From Vigna angularis (taxonomy: Eukaryota > Streptophyta > Magnoliopsida > Fabales > Fabaceae), in the NCBI RefSeq assembly GCF_016808095.1, contig NC_068973.1:20875501-20939500 (forward strand): a stretch of 64,000 bases of DNA, written 5' to 3'. Both the position numbers and the translations under genes were made by a program. The notes beneath the pieces were generated by a model. That model did not search any database. It was not told where the DNA came from and worked only from the letters and a program-made list of their open reading frames with translations. The first letter of the stretch is position 1, and each line of letters begins with the position of its first letter. This document shows positions 22,701 to 33,597 of this stretch, piece after piece.

Positions 22701-23584
22701 TGATGGATAGTGATGGTATTGGTTAGACCATGATGGATAGTTTGATGATCAAATTGCCATGGTCTCCCCAATAACATATGACATGCTTCCATGGGAACTA
22801 TATCACACAAAACTTCATCTTTGAAGTTCCCAATGGAAAATGCCAACTTCACTTGATTCTTGACTATTATATCCCCATCTTCATTTAGCCAATGAAGTTT
22901 ATAAGGTTTTGGATGGGGTATAATATCAAGCTTCAACTTCTCAACCAACCTTGTGCTACAACAATTGCAACAAGATCCACTATCAACAATGAGAGAGCAA
23001 TGATTTTCTTGAATTTTACATCTTGTGTGAAAGATGTTCTCTCTTTGTGATATGTGTTCAAGACTTGGTTGGTTGCTAAGTATCCTTCTCACCATGAGCA
23101 GTTGCCCATCATCAGCATATATTTCCTCTTCCCTCTCTTCTTCCTCACTCTCACTTGTACTAGTTGGGGTGTCACTTTCACTACTATAAATGTCCTTGCC
23201 TTTCAAAATAATGTTTCTTTTTGTAGGACATTGAGTAGCTACATGACCCCTTCCTAAACATTTGAAGCATTTGATTTCACTGGTTCTGGTGTGTGAGGGT
23301 GTTTCTTTCTTGGGTCTCTCTTCTATTTTGGCTAGAGGTTTAAATGGCTCTTTTTCTTTAAAAATTTTCTTTTCAAAAGTAGGTTGAACTTGAATTCTTT
23401 TAGAAGAAGATTTTCTCAAGTTTTGTTGTTCTACCTTTATACACATTTGAACAAGATCATTCAAATCTCTATAAGGTAGAAGTTCAACCCTATCTCTTAT
23501 GTCAAAATTGAGCCCACTTAAAAATCTAGCTAAAGTAATTTCTGGACCCTCCACTATGCCTGCCCTCATCATATACAACTCCAT
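19598..23584 (-). CDS. CRM element pol (protease-RT-RNase H-integrase) with gag C-terminus
   Basis: A 1328-codon minus-strand frame. In order: gag C-terminus with zinc knuckle [14 protein letters not shown] (~106-119), aspartic protease (IVDSGSCCN ~202), reverse transcriptase with YFDDILVYS (~579), RNase H (ECDASGFG ~729, [16 protein letters not shown]), integrase with an H-H-C-C finger (~900-955), catalytic D, D, E ([24 protein letters not shown] ~980-1075), and a C-terminal region containing [11 protein letters not shown]. Residues from about 1276 are encoded inside the 3' LTR. The true start lies upstream: a one-base deletion at about 23585-23592 separates this frame from gag. All catalytic residues I looked for are present, so it is the only candidate source of enzymes in the window. 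Confidence 0.92.
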   Translation of the reverse strand: MELYMMRAGIVEGPEITLARFLSGLNFDIRDRVELLPYRDLNDLVQMCIKVEQQNLRKSSSKRIQVQPTFEKKIFKEKEPFKPLAKIEERPKKETPSHTRTSEIKCFKCLGRGHVATQCPTKRNIILKGKDIYSSESDTPTSTSESEEEEREEEIYADDGQLLMVRRILSNQPSLEHISQRENIFHTRCKIQENHCSLIVDSGSCCNCCSTRLVEKLKLDIIPHPKPYKLHWLNEDGDIIVKNQVKLAFSIGNFKDEVLCDIVPMEACHMLLGRPWQFDHQTIHHGLTNTITIHQKDKKFVLHPLTPTQVAKDQAQMKSLRKQEHDQKKKSKRKEGIATSVPPKVTQHEVLLNKKTLINTLQVEQPSYLLLRQGTLTCTSSDSKTSTPSPSIQKLLKEFDDLFPQEIPKGLPPIRGIEHQIDFIPGAVLPNRPAYRTNPQETKEIETQVQELVDKGLVQKSLSPCAVPVLLVPKKDGKWRMCCDCRAINNITIKYRHPIPRLDDMLDELHGAQIFSKVDLKSGYHQIRIKEGDEWKTAFKTKFGLYEWLVMPFGLTNAPSTFMRLMNHVLRDCIGKFVVVYFDDILVYSQNLQTHENHLRVVLTILRTHKLFANFDKCTFCVDSVIFLGFVVTKNGVHVDPEKIKVIQDWPPPNNVGEVRSFHGLASFYRRFVPNFSSLASPLNELVKKDVTFHWGDKQQKAFELLKEKLTQAPILALPNFSKTFELECDASGFGIGAVLLQEGHPIAYFSEKLHGASCNYPTYDKELYALVRALQTWEHYLVAKEFIIHSDHESLKYLKSQHKLQKRHGKWLEFIEQFNYVIKYKKGKSNVVADALSRKINLLATLGAQILGFNNILELYSQDLDFAHIYEECLNKPQGGFYVKEGYLFKEGKICIPQGSHRKLLVKETHEGGLMGHFGVEKTLGMLKEKFFWPHIRRDVQRHCFKCITCLEAKSKSMPHGLYTPLNVASTPWEEISMDFVLGLPKTSRGFDSIFVVVDRFSKMAHFIPCHKVDDASHIAKLFFRDVVKLHGLPKVIVSDRDTKFLSHFWRTLWSRLGTKLSFSTTCHPQTDGQTEVVNRSLSTLLRVVLKGNHKSWDEYLPHVEFAYNRVVHGTTKLSPFEVVYGFNPLTPMDLIPLPNSIDFVHQDGVSKSKFIKDLHQRVKIQIQQQNEKYAKKHNKGKKELIFNEGDLVWIHLRKEIFPQLRKSKLHPRGDGPFRVIRRINNNAYQLDLPPKYGVHATFNISDLKPFAGFDSEDEDLLDLKANPSQEGGDDTRRSNTIGPITRGMAKKLQDEYSPQGQVLFAIFGWKIGEQEDMPNLPKHGEG

Positions 23585-23592
23585 CTTTTGTC

Positions 23593-24225
23593 TTATTCCT
23601 CAACTGTCATAGACCTTTGTTGTAACCTTTGGAGTTTATCCATGAGTTCTCTATTGTAGTAGGAGGGAATGTGTCTCCTCCTAAGGGCAGACTTGAGATC
23701 ATTCCAATAGTGGATGGGAGGGGCTTGATGTCTAAGCCTCTCTTTGACCAAAGCAGTCCACCAGTACATTGCATACCCTTGAAAACTTAGGGTAGCTAGA
23801 GAGACCTTCCTCTCTTCACTCACTTGGTGGCATTCAAATAATTGTTCCACCTTCATCTCCCAATCAAGATAAGCCTCTACATTGTCCTTCCCATGGAAGT
23901 GAGGCAACACAACATTGACTTCTTTAGGGGGTGGGGGTGCATGAGAATTTCTCCTATGCCTTCTAGAAGTAGAAGGCTGATGAGGGTAATAATCACCCAG
24001 ACTCATGGTCATCCCTCCCTCTTGAGAGTTGTCACTCTGACTTCCCCTAGACTTACTTTTCCTTATCATTCTCAACTCATCTTGAATAACAGCATTTTGA
24101 AGCTCTCTATTGACTTTCTCTTCATTCATTTCTCTTCTTATTTCCTTGAATTCATTAACTAAAGTTTGAAGAGAAAAATGTTCTTTTTCACTATCACTAA
24201 TCCTAGGAGAATGCCTTCTAGACAT
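23593..24225 (-). CDS. CRM element gag, N-terminal part
   Basis: A 210-codon minus-strand frame starting [10 protein letters not shown]. It has a coiled-coil-like N-terminus ([14 protein letters not shown]), a serine- and histidine-rich linker, then the start of the plant retrotransposon gag domain ([31 protein letters not shown]). It stops at 23593, eight bases before the pol frame, because one base is missing; the protein context shows gag and pol were one polyprotein. This single-base lesion is the only clear break seen in the coding region. Confidence 0.88.
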   Translation of the reverse strand: MSRRHSPRISDSEKEHFSLQTLVNEFKEIRREMNEEKVNRELQNAVIQDELRMIRKSKSRGSQSDNSQEGGMTMSLGDYYPHQPSTSRRHRRNSHAPPPPKEVNVVLPHFHGKDNVEAYLDWEMKVEQLFECHQVSEERKVSLATLSFQGYAMYWWTALVKERLRHQAPPIHYWNDLKSALRRRHIPSYYNRELMDKLQRLQQRSMTVEE

Positions 24226-25656
24226 TATGATGGACTTAAATGTTATTCTTGAAGTAAAGACTAGAGATTTTCACTTGAAGCAATATTCCAGGTAAGGGAG
24301 GTGATTCACTAGGAATGCTTAAGTACCAAGCCTTATCCTTGCCAAATATGCTTCTTGCTACTTACTAGAGTCCTTAGATCAAAATCACTCTTAAATCAGC
24401 TTAAGTCTTAAAGACAACAAAGAAAACACAAAGCAAAGAAAGAACACAACCTAACTCTAAATTCGGACCCCTAAGAGAGCTTCCTATTCGCACAAGATAT
24501 ATGCTATCTAGTCGAAGATTGGAAAAACCATTAAAGTGAGGTCTCCTAGGTGAGGCTTAGACTTTGGATCTAAGACACACTCACCGTCTACTCAATTTTA
24601 GGTTGTGAGACTTCTTTGAGTCTAGTTACAAATGAGGGAAGAGCACTTGTGAACTCTAGCACCTCACTTGCTTGGATTTGGAACTTACAACCAAAGAAAA
24701 CAATGGAAATTACAAAGAAAATTTGGTAACTTGGAAAAGGAAAGTTAGAATAGGCTAAGGAACAATGTGTGCAGCTTTGGTTTCTCTCAAAGAACTTGAA
24801 TCTACTGGATTCTAAACAATTCTCTCAGCTGCAAAGTGCCTAAACCAAGAAATTAATTTTCTGCAGTATAGAATTCTGCTGCAAGTCACGGCCTTTCCTT
24901 CTTCAAGGCTCAACTTCATTCACTTTTCTTCACCAATTGAACTTCCTTTGATGCTTCCACTTGCAGTGAGCCATTTGAGTTATAGTTCACCTATCCAACA
25001 AACCAATTAGTCACAGAAACTACCACCACAATTGCCAGCAAAATCACATCCAAGTGACAGCAACACCAGGACTTTTGTCAAACAGATGGTGTGCAGAGTG
25101 TTCAAAATTCAGAAAGCAAGCAATTAAGTGGCTATCAATCACGGTGGCACATCAAAATGATCTTAGGAATGGCTCTAGAACAGATTTAAAACGCAATAAA
25201 AGACTTTAGATCAGAATCACACACGAATTGGCTATGCATTGAAAATTGACAAAACTGTTTGATGAAATGCCTGAATGAGTTGCACCAGATTTCTGCACCA
25301 GATTTTTATACACTTCAAACTTTCGAAACTGATGATGCAATGGTCCTAAGTGCCTTTTAACATATGTAATATCTCTTTTGAATTGTTATCTTAATATTTT
25401 AAATGGACCATGGCTTTTACTGCATCTAAAAATGATGAATCAAGCAAAGTAATGCAGTGCAGAATTTGACAAAAAAAACCAGCACAGTTTTGCAGCAGAG
25501 TCAATTTTTCAATGCAGAAAAAAATAGACCAACTGAACAGTACTGCACCTAGTTATTTTCCAATGATTCAAACATGTTTTGATGATGAATGATGACTTGT
25601 TGGAACTAATTGGATGCATCAAAACTATATAAAACAGAAAATCACTACTGCAGTAC
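24226..25656 (-). other. CRM untranslated leader, part next to gag
   Basis: About 1.4 kb without a believable gene, AT-rich, between the gag start and the element B insertion. With 40040-40862 it forms a leader of about 2.2 kb. The last five bases (AGTAC, 25652-25656) are one copy of the element B target duplication. Confidence 0.7.
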
Positions 25657-27160
25657 TGTTAACTTTCTGGCAAGTGTACCAAATCGTTCAAAGTAATAAA
25701 ACCGGTAAGACCGGATATCGTTTCCCAAGAGACTCGTGTCACCAAACAATCGTATAATTTCCAACTAACTTAGACTAAAGAATGCTTCATAATTTGTGTT
25801 TTTGTGCAATTAAAGTAAACATGAAACATAATTGATAAAAGTGATCTTAGATACTCAAACACTTGGAAATGGAAAGATTAGAAATGATATGAAATGGTAT
25901 TGTTGGGGGTATGATTTCACCTACTTCACTCTTATGTATAGAAAATCACTTCCTCTTCATTAATATGCCAATGTCAATCTACTAAATTACTCAAACCCAA
26001 TTCCTTGGTAGAGAGAGCCTAGACTTCCTTATTAGGTTCCAATCCCTTGGAAGACCTAACAATTATTTCTGCATTAAGAATTGAGATCTTAAGACAACCA
26101 AAGGTCCTAGCTCTATTCCTAGATACTATTTCCTTTAGGTGTTTAATCCAAGTCCAGATTTACCCAACATTTTCCAATATCAAGCAAACCCTAAAATCAT
26201 GTAATGGGTAGCAATTTCACAACAAGCATTAAGAAAAGGAATTAAACACTAACAATCAATGAAAGAGGCATAAATCCATTCAAAACATAGTGGTTTACAT
26301 AAGATTTCAGTGGCTACATCAATCCCCCAACAATAATGAAACTAGCTCTCCATGAATGGAGAGCTCAAGCTTACAACAATGGTGGAAATGGAAGAAGGAG
26401 GAAGACCCAAGGTTGAAGAAGGACTGTTTCCACAGCTCCTAGCTCGCCTCCAAGAGCTCCAATTGAGAGAAATCGTGTTTGGGCAGCCAAAGATCCCAAC
26501 CCCTTCGCGTTTTAGGGTTAAATAAGCTAGATCTGACACATCAGCAAAAGTCGCGCCCGGGCGCCCTCTCAGTCGCGCCCGGGCGCGAGCCTCTCGGAAA
26601 AAGTCGCGCTTGGGCGCCCCATTTCTCACGCCCGGGCGCAAGCTTCTCGCAAAAAGTCGCGCCCGAGCGCCCCTTTTTCACGCCCGGGCGCGACCAGCAC
26701 ACAAAACTGGCACCTGGTCACTTTTCTGTGCAGAAACTAGCCCTGGTGCAGTCGCGCTTGGGCGCCCCTCAGCCAGGGGGGGCTTGGGCCTGACCAGCAC
26801 ACAAAACTGGCACCTGGTCACTTTTCTGTGCAGAAACTGGCCCTGGTGCAGTCGCGCTTGGGCGCCCCTCAGCCAGGGGGGGCTTGGGCCTGACTTTTCA
26901 GCACTGCATCAATTTCACTTTTTCTGCAGATCTGCTTGCTTCTCATGCTTGGTTCAGCTTTAGACATTATTGGAGACTCTTCCAAGCTCATTATTAGCTA
27001 CAAAATAAGGGATTATTGATGAAAGCACATCAAAGTAGCCAAAGATACAATTATTTAGAAAACAAGACAAAAGAAGAGGATTTAACAAGTTATAAGTTAT
27101 AAAGGAGTTGATTTTGCTACTAAAATGATGCTTAGATAGTGGTAAAAATTAGCATTATCA
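25657..27160 (-). repeat. element B LTR 1 (outer, 3' side)
   Basis: Starts TGTTAACTTTCTGGCAAG and ends TAGCATTATCA. It contains a GC-rich array of CGCGCCCGGGCGC-like words (26564-26693) and a ~100-bp direct duplication (26691-26894). A TATA-like box (minus strand TTATTTAACCC) lies at about 26517-26526, just downstream of the array in transcription sense. Long open frames on both strands here are by-products of the GC-rich repeats. Confidence 0.93.
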
Positions 27161-29403
27161 AATACCCCCAAACTTAGAACCTTGCTTGTCCTCAAGCAAA
27201 AGGTATTTGTCTTTAACACAACAAAATTTTCAAAAGCACAACCGAATTCACAATGCTTGCTTAACTTGAAACAACTGAAAATGTATAACAAATTAGTCTT
27301 CCACTGTGGTGCTCACAATACATTGAATCAATCAAATGTCACAGTTTATAAGAGATCAACAATCATGGCAGAATGCTTTACTGAATTATGTAGAACCAAT
27401 CCTCACTCAAGATAGTGTTTTACTTTAATGCTCTAGTGTATAAGGATGTGTATCTATCACTCTACTATCACAATGTCACACACATCAACTTTGCCCTTCG
27501 TTTCAACCAAATTAAACACATTCACAAGCAAGTTAGCATCACAAGGACTTTGATTGGCTTGTATTGTGGTTGGGCTAAGAAAGAAACATGGTTTTTCTGA
27601 ATAATAAGCACCTTGAGCTTAAGAGATAAAACAATTTACTTCATGATATTCTATTAGTCTCTCTCTTTGCTTCACAATTGGATAAACCACTTCTCAACTC
27701 ATTTCCCAATTCTTTTTCAAAGAATTCATTTTTCTTCCTCTTCTTCTTCTTTCTTCTTTTTCATTACTTTTCTATTTTTCTCAATACACCCATACTAAAC
27801 AAACTCCCCCAAACTTAAACCATTCTCCTGTAGTACAAATGATTGCTCTATTAAGCTCAAGGTAGGGAAATCAAGGAATTTTCAATAGACTTGAGGTTCA
27901 AAGAGGGAAGACATCTTTCATTAAGGTTGAGGGGGTTAGTATTGGCTAATTTGGCTTAGAACATGTGAAAGAGGTAGAAGAGTAAGATGACCTTGATCAT
28001 GTCCAACAAGCAAGCAAATGATTCAATTCAGAGAAACTCAGGCAAAGTCAATTGTGATCTAACATGATAGCATTTACAAGAAAAATATAAGGCACAACAT
28101 CTCACAAGATTAACTCAAGGTTCCACAACATCATGAAGCAACTGCCATAAATATTGATCTCAATTAAACATAGAGCATTCTCATAATTTTCATGAAGAAA
28201 GCAACCACAATTTGAACTAACTTGAACCATCTCAAAAATCATTTCATATTCAAGCATAAGCATCATGGTTCAGCACAGTCTATCAAGCCAGATAACTAAA
28301 ACAACTTAACTAAAATTGAAAAACAAAAGCTAACTAGTAACCCAAGTAAAAGAAAGCAAAATAAAAGGTCCTGTGACTCATGATTTGTAGCTCATTGTCA
28401 GACTCCTTCATTTTCTGCACCACCTCCCCCAATAAATTGGGTTGGTCCCCAAGCCATGCTACTTGGGTCGCATATTCCTCTGTTGACATCTCTACTTTGT
28501 GGCGGCGTTTGTTTTTATTCTCTTGGAGTTGGATGAAGAAGTCATTTCTGCACAAAAGATTGAAAATAAAGTTTGCAAATGTGAGCTCACAATATATGTA
28601 TTTGTAACAAACAATCATTAGATCACATGATCATGAGTTCACAAGGTCAAACGCACACAGAATACACAAGAAAAATCACAAAACACAGCCTGGAGCATGA
28701 AAAATTTGAAGCAGAAGAGAAAAATAGAGTTGTTGAAAAATCTGGTCTGGTTGGAGCTAGCTGGAGCGCCCCTAAGCAGAGGGCGCTGGAGCTAGCTATG
28801 GGTCAAAATGCCAGAAAACTGGATTCGTGCTGAGCGCGCTGGAGCGCCCCTGAGCAGAGGGCGCTGGAGCGCCATACCAGATTGCAGATTTGCAGAATTT
28901 CACAACTACACCTACGATTTTTGGAATTTGGCACTTCTTGATGCTCAATTCAGCCCAGATTAACATGTTTTCACTATACAAACTTGATTAAATCCATAAG
29001 GATTGAAATTGAGTGCAAGAATGCCAATTTAGGTGCACACTTCCAAAGCTTTCTTCTACAACTCAAGGCTTCAAATTTTACACTTTAAACATACCTAAAC
29101 TCAACATAACCATTCACAACATACACAATCACACTAGAACACATAAAAACAGATTGAACAATTCTAAAACACATCAATACACAATAAAACTCAACATTAC
29201 ACTAGTTAACCATTAACAACACAAAAACTACAATTGAAACTAACATGCTCCAAAATAACAAAATCAAATCAAAACATTCTAAAGCAAATTCAAACAATAA
29301 AAACACACTCAAATAACAAAATCACACAAAGAGAGAGGGTTAGAAAGCTGGGTTGCCTCCCAGTAAGCGCTTGTTTAACGTCATTAGCTTGACATCATTA
29401 AGC
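27161..29403 (-). other. element B 3' noncoding region, unit 1
   Basis: Between the gag-protease stop (29404) and the LTR. It holds the polypurine run CTAAGTTTGGGGGTATT (window 27161-27177), a TTGCTTG-tcct-CAAGCAA hairpin (27182-27199), the block shared with element A near 27463, and GGAGCGCCCCT-type words at 28760-28880. A 94-codon minus-strand frame (28334-28618, containing EEYATQVAWLGDQPNLLGEV) may be a scrap of a lost frame; I do not recognise it. Unit 2 has the same features at 33598-35840. Confidence 0.7.
29348..29393 (-). promoter_or_regulatory. conserved stem-loop after gag-protease stop, unit 1
   Basis: CTGGG-ttgcct-CCCAG followed by TAAGCGCTTGTTTAACGTCA and TTAGCTTGAC, about 10 bp beyond the gag-protease stop codon in element sense. 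It matches 7565-7610 and 7818-7863 in element A, although the two families differ elsewhere. The exact repeat in unit 2 is at 35785-35830. Confidence 0.75.
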
Positions 29404-31827
29404 TCAAGTTTGATTCTTGATGTTGCAGTGCCTCTTCTTGTCATGACACCAACATCCTCTCAGTAATTTCCTAGTCACCAACTTGACTCTCCTAGAATAT
29501 GGAGCCTCTATCTCAAGTACTCCATTTATCTTGATGTTCTTGATGACCCATAACCTATTCTTGAATTTTACTGGTTTGCCATGTTTGGGCTCATCGCTTG
29601 CTTTCACAGAATTTTGGTGAACTAGTTCTTCTTCCTTTTCTTCTTCCTCTCCCTTTACTCTTGGGGATAAACAGCTGAGGCTCCTCTTGACCAACTTGGC
29701 AGCTTTCTCTGTTAGACTAGTAATTGATAAAATTTCATCAGTGGCTTCAATACTAGTCTCTTTTTCATGATTTTGCTGCTCAACTCCAAAGACGTTGAAA
29801 GTTACTTCCTCATCTTGGTCCTTTAATTTCACTGTTCCTTCTTCCACATGAATGACAACCTTTGCTGTCTTCATGAAAGGTCTTCCAAGTATGAGTTGTA
29901 TCTCTGCATCTTCTTCCATGTCCATAACTACAAAATCCACCGGGAATTGGAGTTTATCTATTTTGACCACCACATCTTCCACGACACCATACGGATACTT
30001 GATGGATCTGTCCGCCAGCTGTAGCATCATTTTTGTAGGCTTGACTTCAAGACCACCAATCTTCTTAAGCATAGATAGGGGCATCAGATTGATACTAGCC
30101 CCCAAGTCAACGAGAGCCTTCCCTATATCATGGTCTCCAATGGTGCACGGGATGGTGAAACTCCCCGGATCTTTAAATTTTGGAGGAAGAGTCTTCTGCA
30201 TGATGGCACTGCAATTTCCCTGTACTTCAATTGTTTCCTCATCTAAATATTTCTTCTTGCTGAGGATTTGCTTCATGTACTTCGCATAAGCAGGAATTTG
30301 TTGCAGTGCTTCGGTCAATGGCATGGTGATCTCAAGTTGATCAAATATTTGCTTGAACCGAGCCAACTGTTTCTCCTTCCCTTTAGTAGATGGGATTTTT
30401 GGGTAAGGGAGGTGTTTCACTATTTCTTTCTCTTTTTGCTTTTTCTCTTTTTCTTTTCCTTTATTTTCTTCTTCTCTCCCAACAATCTCTTGATCTATTT
30501 CCTTGTGTGCTTGAATCTCATCTTCATTGCTTCTGTTTTCTTTATTTGGCAGTTGTTTCTTGTAATCAACCCCAACCTCTTTTCCACTTCTTGTTGTAAT
30601 GACATTGCATTCCTCCTTAGGGTTAACTTCATTGTTGGCCACAAAATTCTTTTCAGGTTTTTCCTCGAGCTTCTTAGCAAGTTGACCCACTTGTATCTCC
30701 AGATTTCTAATGGAAGCTTCAGTGCTCTTGTGGTTGGAGATGGACACTTGCATAAACTGCTGAAGAGTGTCCTCTAACGTTGAGGTCCTGTCAGATAAGG
30801 AGGGATGTGGATGATATTGTTGTTGAGGTGGTATGTTTGATGGCCCAACTTGTCCTTGGCCCATGCTTGGGTGAGGTCTCCATCCTTGGTTGTAGTTACC
30901 TTGGCGGTCTTGATTACCCATATAATTCACCTCTTGGAAATTGGCTTGCATGGCACACTGACCATTTATATGATCTCCACCACATAGCTCACAACCTTGA
31001 TGTTGAGCTTGCGAAACATTCTGGAGCTCTTTAGGGAGTTGAGAGAGCTTGTTCATGAGAGCTTCGAGTTGTTGGGTCATTATTTTGTTTTGAGCTAACA
31101 AGGCGTCCTGAGATTGTAGTTGAAAAACACCTTTTTGTTGGAGTTGAGCCCTTTCATTTTGTACTTCATTGTCATTAGAAGCCATATTCTCTATCAGCTC
31201 ATGTGCTTCTTCAGGTGTCTTCCATCTGATGTTTCCTCCAGCTGAGGCATCCAACATTAATTTGGTTTGGGATTTAAGGCCCCCCAAAAACATATTCAGG
31301 ACGGTAGGCTCATCAAACCCATGAGTGGGCGTCTTTCGTAGTAAGCCCTTGAACCTATCCCATGCTTGACTCAAAGTTTCACTACCATCTTGCTGAAAAG
31401 ATGAGATTTCCTGCTTTCCTTTATTTACTTTTGACTGTGGGAAGTATTTGTTGAGGAACTTGGCAACCACGTCCTCCCATGCCGTGAAGCTATTCTCAGG
31501 AAAAGAATTCAACCACACCTTGGCGTTTCCTACCAACGAGAATGGAAACAGGCTCAGCCTTATAGCTTCATCAGGAACATCATGAATCTTCACAGTATTA
31601 CATATCTCAATGAAGGTGGCCAAATGATTGTACGGATTCTCATGAGAAAGGCCCTGGAACTGATTGTTCTGCACCAAATGGATGAGAGCAGGCTTTATCT
31701 CCATGTTGGCGGCATTAACTCTTGGCCTAGAAATGCTGTTAAAGTGAAGAGGCCCTGAGAATGTAGAATAGTCCTCCAAGGTGCGTCTAGCTTGGCCATC
31801 ACCATGACCATTTGGATTGGCGGCCAT
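29404..31827 (-). CDS. element B gag-protease, unit 1
   Basis: An intact 807-codon minus-strand frame. The start MAANPNGHGDG is used because an upstream MQGTIRTRS frame, like the element A start, hits a stop. Order: gag core (RPRVNAANME ~35; WLNSFPENSF; FLNKYFPQSK) to ~200, glutamine-rich linker, CELCGGDHINGQC (C-x2-C-x3-H-x4-C, one residue shorter than the usual knuckle, ~279), a long lysine/glutamate-rich linker (~410-500), aspartic protease (DLGASINLMP ~574, ILGRPFMKTA ~648) and a basic C-terminus. The product would build particles and process itself. No RT or integrase follows, so retrotransposition would need a helper. Element A is a broken relative. Confidence 0.9.
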   Translation of the reverse strand: MAANPNGHGDGQARRTLEDYSTFSGPLHFNSISRPRVNAANMEIKPALIHLVQNNQFQGLSHENPYNHLATFIEICNTVKIHDVPDEAIRLSLFPFSLVGNAKVWLNSFPENSFTAWEDVVAKFLNKYFPQSKVNKGKQEISSFQQDGSETLSQAWDRFKGLLRKTPTHGFDEPTVLNMFLGGLKSQTKLMLDASAGGNIRWKTPEEAHELIENMASNDNEVQNERAQLQQKGVFQLQSQDALLAQNKIMTQQLEALMNKLSQLPKELQNVSQAQHQGCELCGGDHINGQCAMQANFQEVNYMGNQDRQGNYNQGWRPHPSMGQGQVGPSNIPPQQQYHPHPSLSDRTSTLEDTLQQFMQVSISNHKSTEASIRNLEIQVGQLAKKLEEKPEKNFVANNEVNPKEECNVITTRSGKEVGVDYKKQLPNKENRSNEDEIQAHKEIDQEIVGREEENKGKEKEKKQKEKEIVKHLPYPKIPSTKGKEKQLARFKQIFDQLEITMPLTEALQQIPAYAKYMKQILSKKKYLDEETIEVQGNCSAIMQKTLPPKFKDPGSFTIPCTIGDHDIGKALVDLGASINLMPLSMLKKIGGLEVKPTKMMLQLADRSIKYPYGVVEDVVVKIDKLQFPVDFVVMDMEEDAEIQLILGRPFMKTAKVVIHVEEGTVKLKDQDEEVTFNVFGVEQQNHEKETSIEATDEILSITSLTEKAAKLVKRSLSCLSPRVKGEEEEKEEELVHQNSVKASDEPKHGKPVKFKNRLWVIKNIKINGVLEIEAPYSRRVKLVTRKLLRGCWCHDKKRHCNIKNQT

Positions 31828-32070
31828 ATCTTCTCCTTCTACTTTTGTTTCTACGGGGCAGTTTTCTCAACTTCAGGGTCAAAAAGGAGGGGTTCAGATG
31901 ATGTTGTGCTCCTAGTACGGATTGTGCCCTGCATACACTAGAGACAACAATACTAGAGTACCAAGTTATCCGAAAATAAAAGAAAACAAAAATTATTCAC
32001 AGTAAAAAGAATATAAGAATAAAGCCTAAGTTGGTTAGAAACACACAAAAGTATAGTATTAACCACGAGT

Positions 32071-32087
32071 CCCCGGCAACGGCGCCA
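32071..32087 (-). promoter_or_regulatory. element B primer binding site, unit 1
   Basis: The plus strand reads CCCCGGCAACGGCGCCA, an exact match to the 3' end of plant tRNA-Asp, so the minus strand is a perfect primer site six bases inside the LTR edge. The second copy is at 38508-38524. This primer choice is typical of Athila-group elements. Confidence 0.9.
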
Positions 32088-32093
32088 AAAACT

Positions 32094-33597
32094 TGTTAAC
32101 TTTCTGGCAAGTGTACCAAATCGTTCAAAGTAATAAAACCGGTAAGACCGGATATCGTTTCCCAAGAGACTCGTGTCACCAAACAATCGTATAATTTCCA
32201 ACTAACTTAGACTAAAGAATGCTTCATAATTTGTGTTTTTGTGCAATTAAAGTAAACATGAAACATAATTGATAAAAGTGATCTTAGATACTCAAACACT
32301 TGGAAATGGAAAGATTAGAAATGATATGAAATGGTATTGTTGGGGGTATGATTTCACCTACTTCACTCTTATGTATAGAAAATCACTTCCTCTTCATTAA
32401 TATGCCAATGTCAATCTACTAAATTACTCAAACCCAATTCCTTGGTAGAGAGAGCCTAGACTTCCTTATTAGGTTCCAATCCCTTGGAAGACCTAACAAT
32501 TATTTCTGCATTAAGAATTGAGATCTTAAGACAACCAAAGGTCCTAGCTCTATTCCTAGATACTATTTCCTTTAGGTGTTTAATCCAAGTCCAGATTTAC
32601 CCAACATTTTCCAATATCAAGCAAACCCTAAAATCATGTAATGGGTAGCAATTTCACAACAAGCATTAAGAAAAGGAATTAAACACTAACAATCAATGAA
32701 AGAGGCATAAATCCATTCAAAACATAGTGGTTTACATAAGATTTCAGTGGCTACATCAATCCCCCAACAATAATGAAACTAGCTCTCCATGAATGGAGAG
32801 CTCAAGCTTACAACAATGGTGGAAATGGAAGAAGGAGGAAGACCCAAGGTTGAAGAAGGACTGTTTCCACAGCTCCTAGCTCGCCTCCAAGAGCTCCAAT
32901 TGAGAGAAATCGTGTTTGGGCAGCCAAAGATCCCAACCCCTTCGCGTTTTAGGGTTAAATAAGCTAGATCTGACACATCAGCAAAAGTCGCGCCCGGGCG
33001 CCCTCTCAGTCGCGCCCGGGCGCGAGCCTCTCGGAAAAAGTCGCGCTTGGGCGCCCCATTTCTCACGCCCGGGCGCAAGCTTCTCGCAAAAAGTCGCGCC
33101 CGAGCGCCCCTTTTTCACGCCCGGGCGCGACCAGCACACAAAACTGGCACCTGGTCACTTTTCTGTGCAGAAACTAGCCCTGGTGCAGTCGCGCTTGGGC
33201 GCCCCTCAGCCAGGGGTGGCTTGGGCCTGACCAGCACACAAAACTGGCACCTGGTCACTTTTCTGTGCAGAAACTGGCCCTGGTGCAGTCGCGCTTGGGC
33301 GCCCCTCAGCCAGGGGGGGCTTGGGCCTGACTTTTCAGCACTGCATCAATTTCACTTTTTCTGCAGATCTGCTTGCTTCTCATGCTTGGTTCAGCTTTAG
33401 ACATTATTGGAGACTCTTCCAAGCTCATTATTAGCTACAAAATAAGGGATTATTGATGAAAGCACATCAAAGTAGCCAAAGATACAATTATTTAGAAAAC
33501 AAGACAAAAGAAGAGGATTTAACAAGTTATAAGTTATAAAGGAGTTGATTTTGCTACTAAAATGATGCTTAGATAGTGGTAAAAATTAGCATTATCA
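32094..33597 (-). repeat. element B LTR 2 (shared middle LTR)
   Basis: The middle LTR serves as 5' LTR of unit 1 and 3' LTR of unit 2. It carries T at 33217 where the two outer copies have G (26780 and 39654), the only difference I noticed. Confidence 0.93.

Noticed and set aside
26342..26963. Open frames of about 100-117 codons in element B LTRs, repeated in all three copies
   Set aside because: They lie in the CGCGCCCGGGCGC array and the ~100-bp duplication, overlap on both strands, and lack any domain.
28627..28833. 68-codon plus-strand frame with GASWSAPKQRALEL
   Set aside because: Lies over GGAGCGCC-type repeats in the noncoding region, opposite to the element sense; no recognisable motif.
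30268..30777. Plus-strand frames (up to 169 codons) opposite the element B gag-protease gene
   Set aside because: They are shadows of the minus-strand gene, arising over its lysine/glutamate-rich linker.
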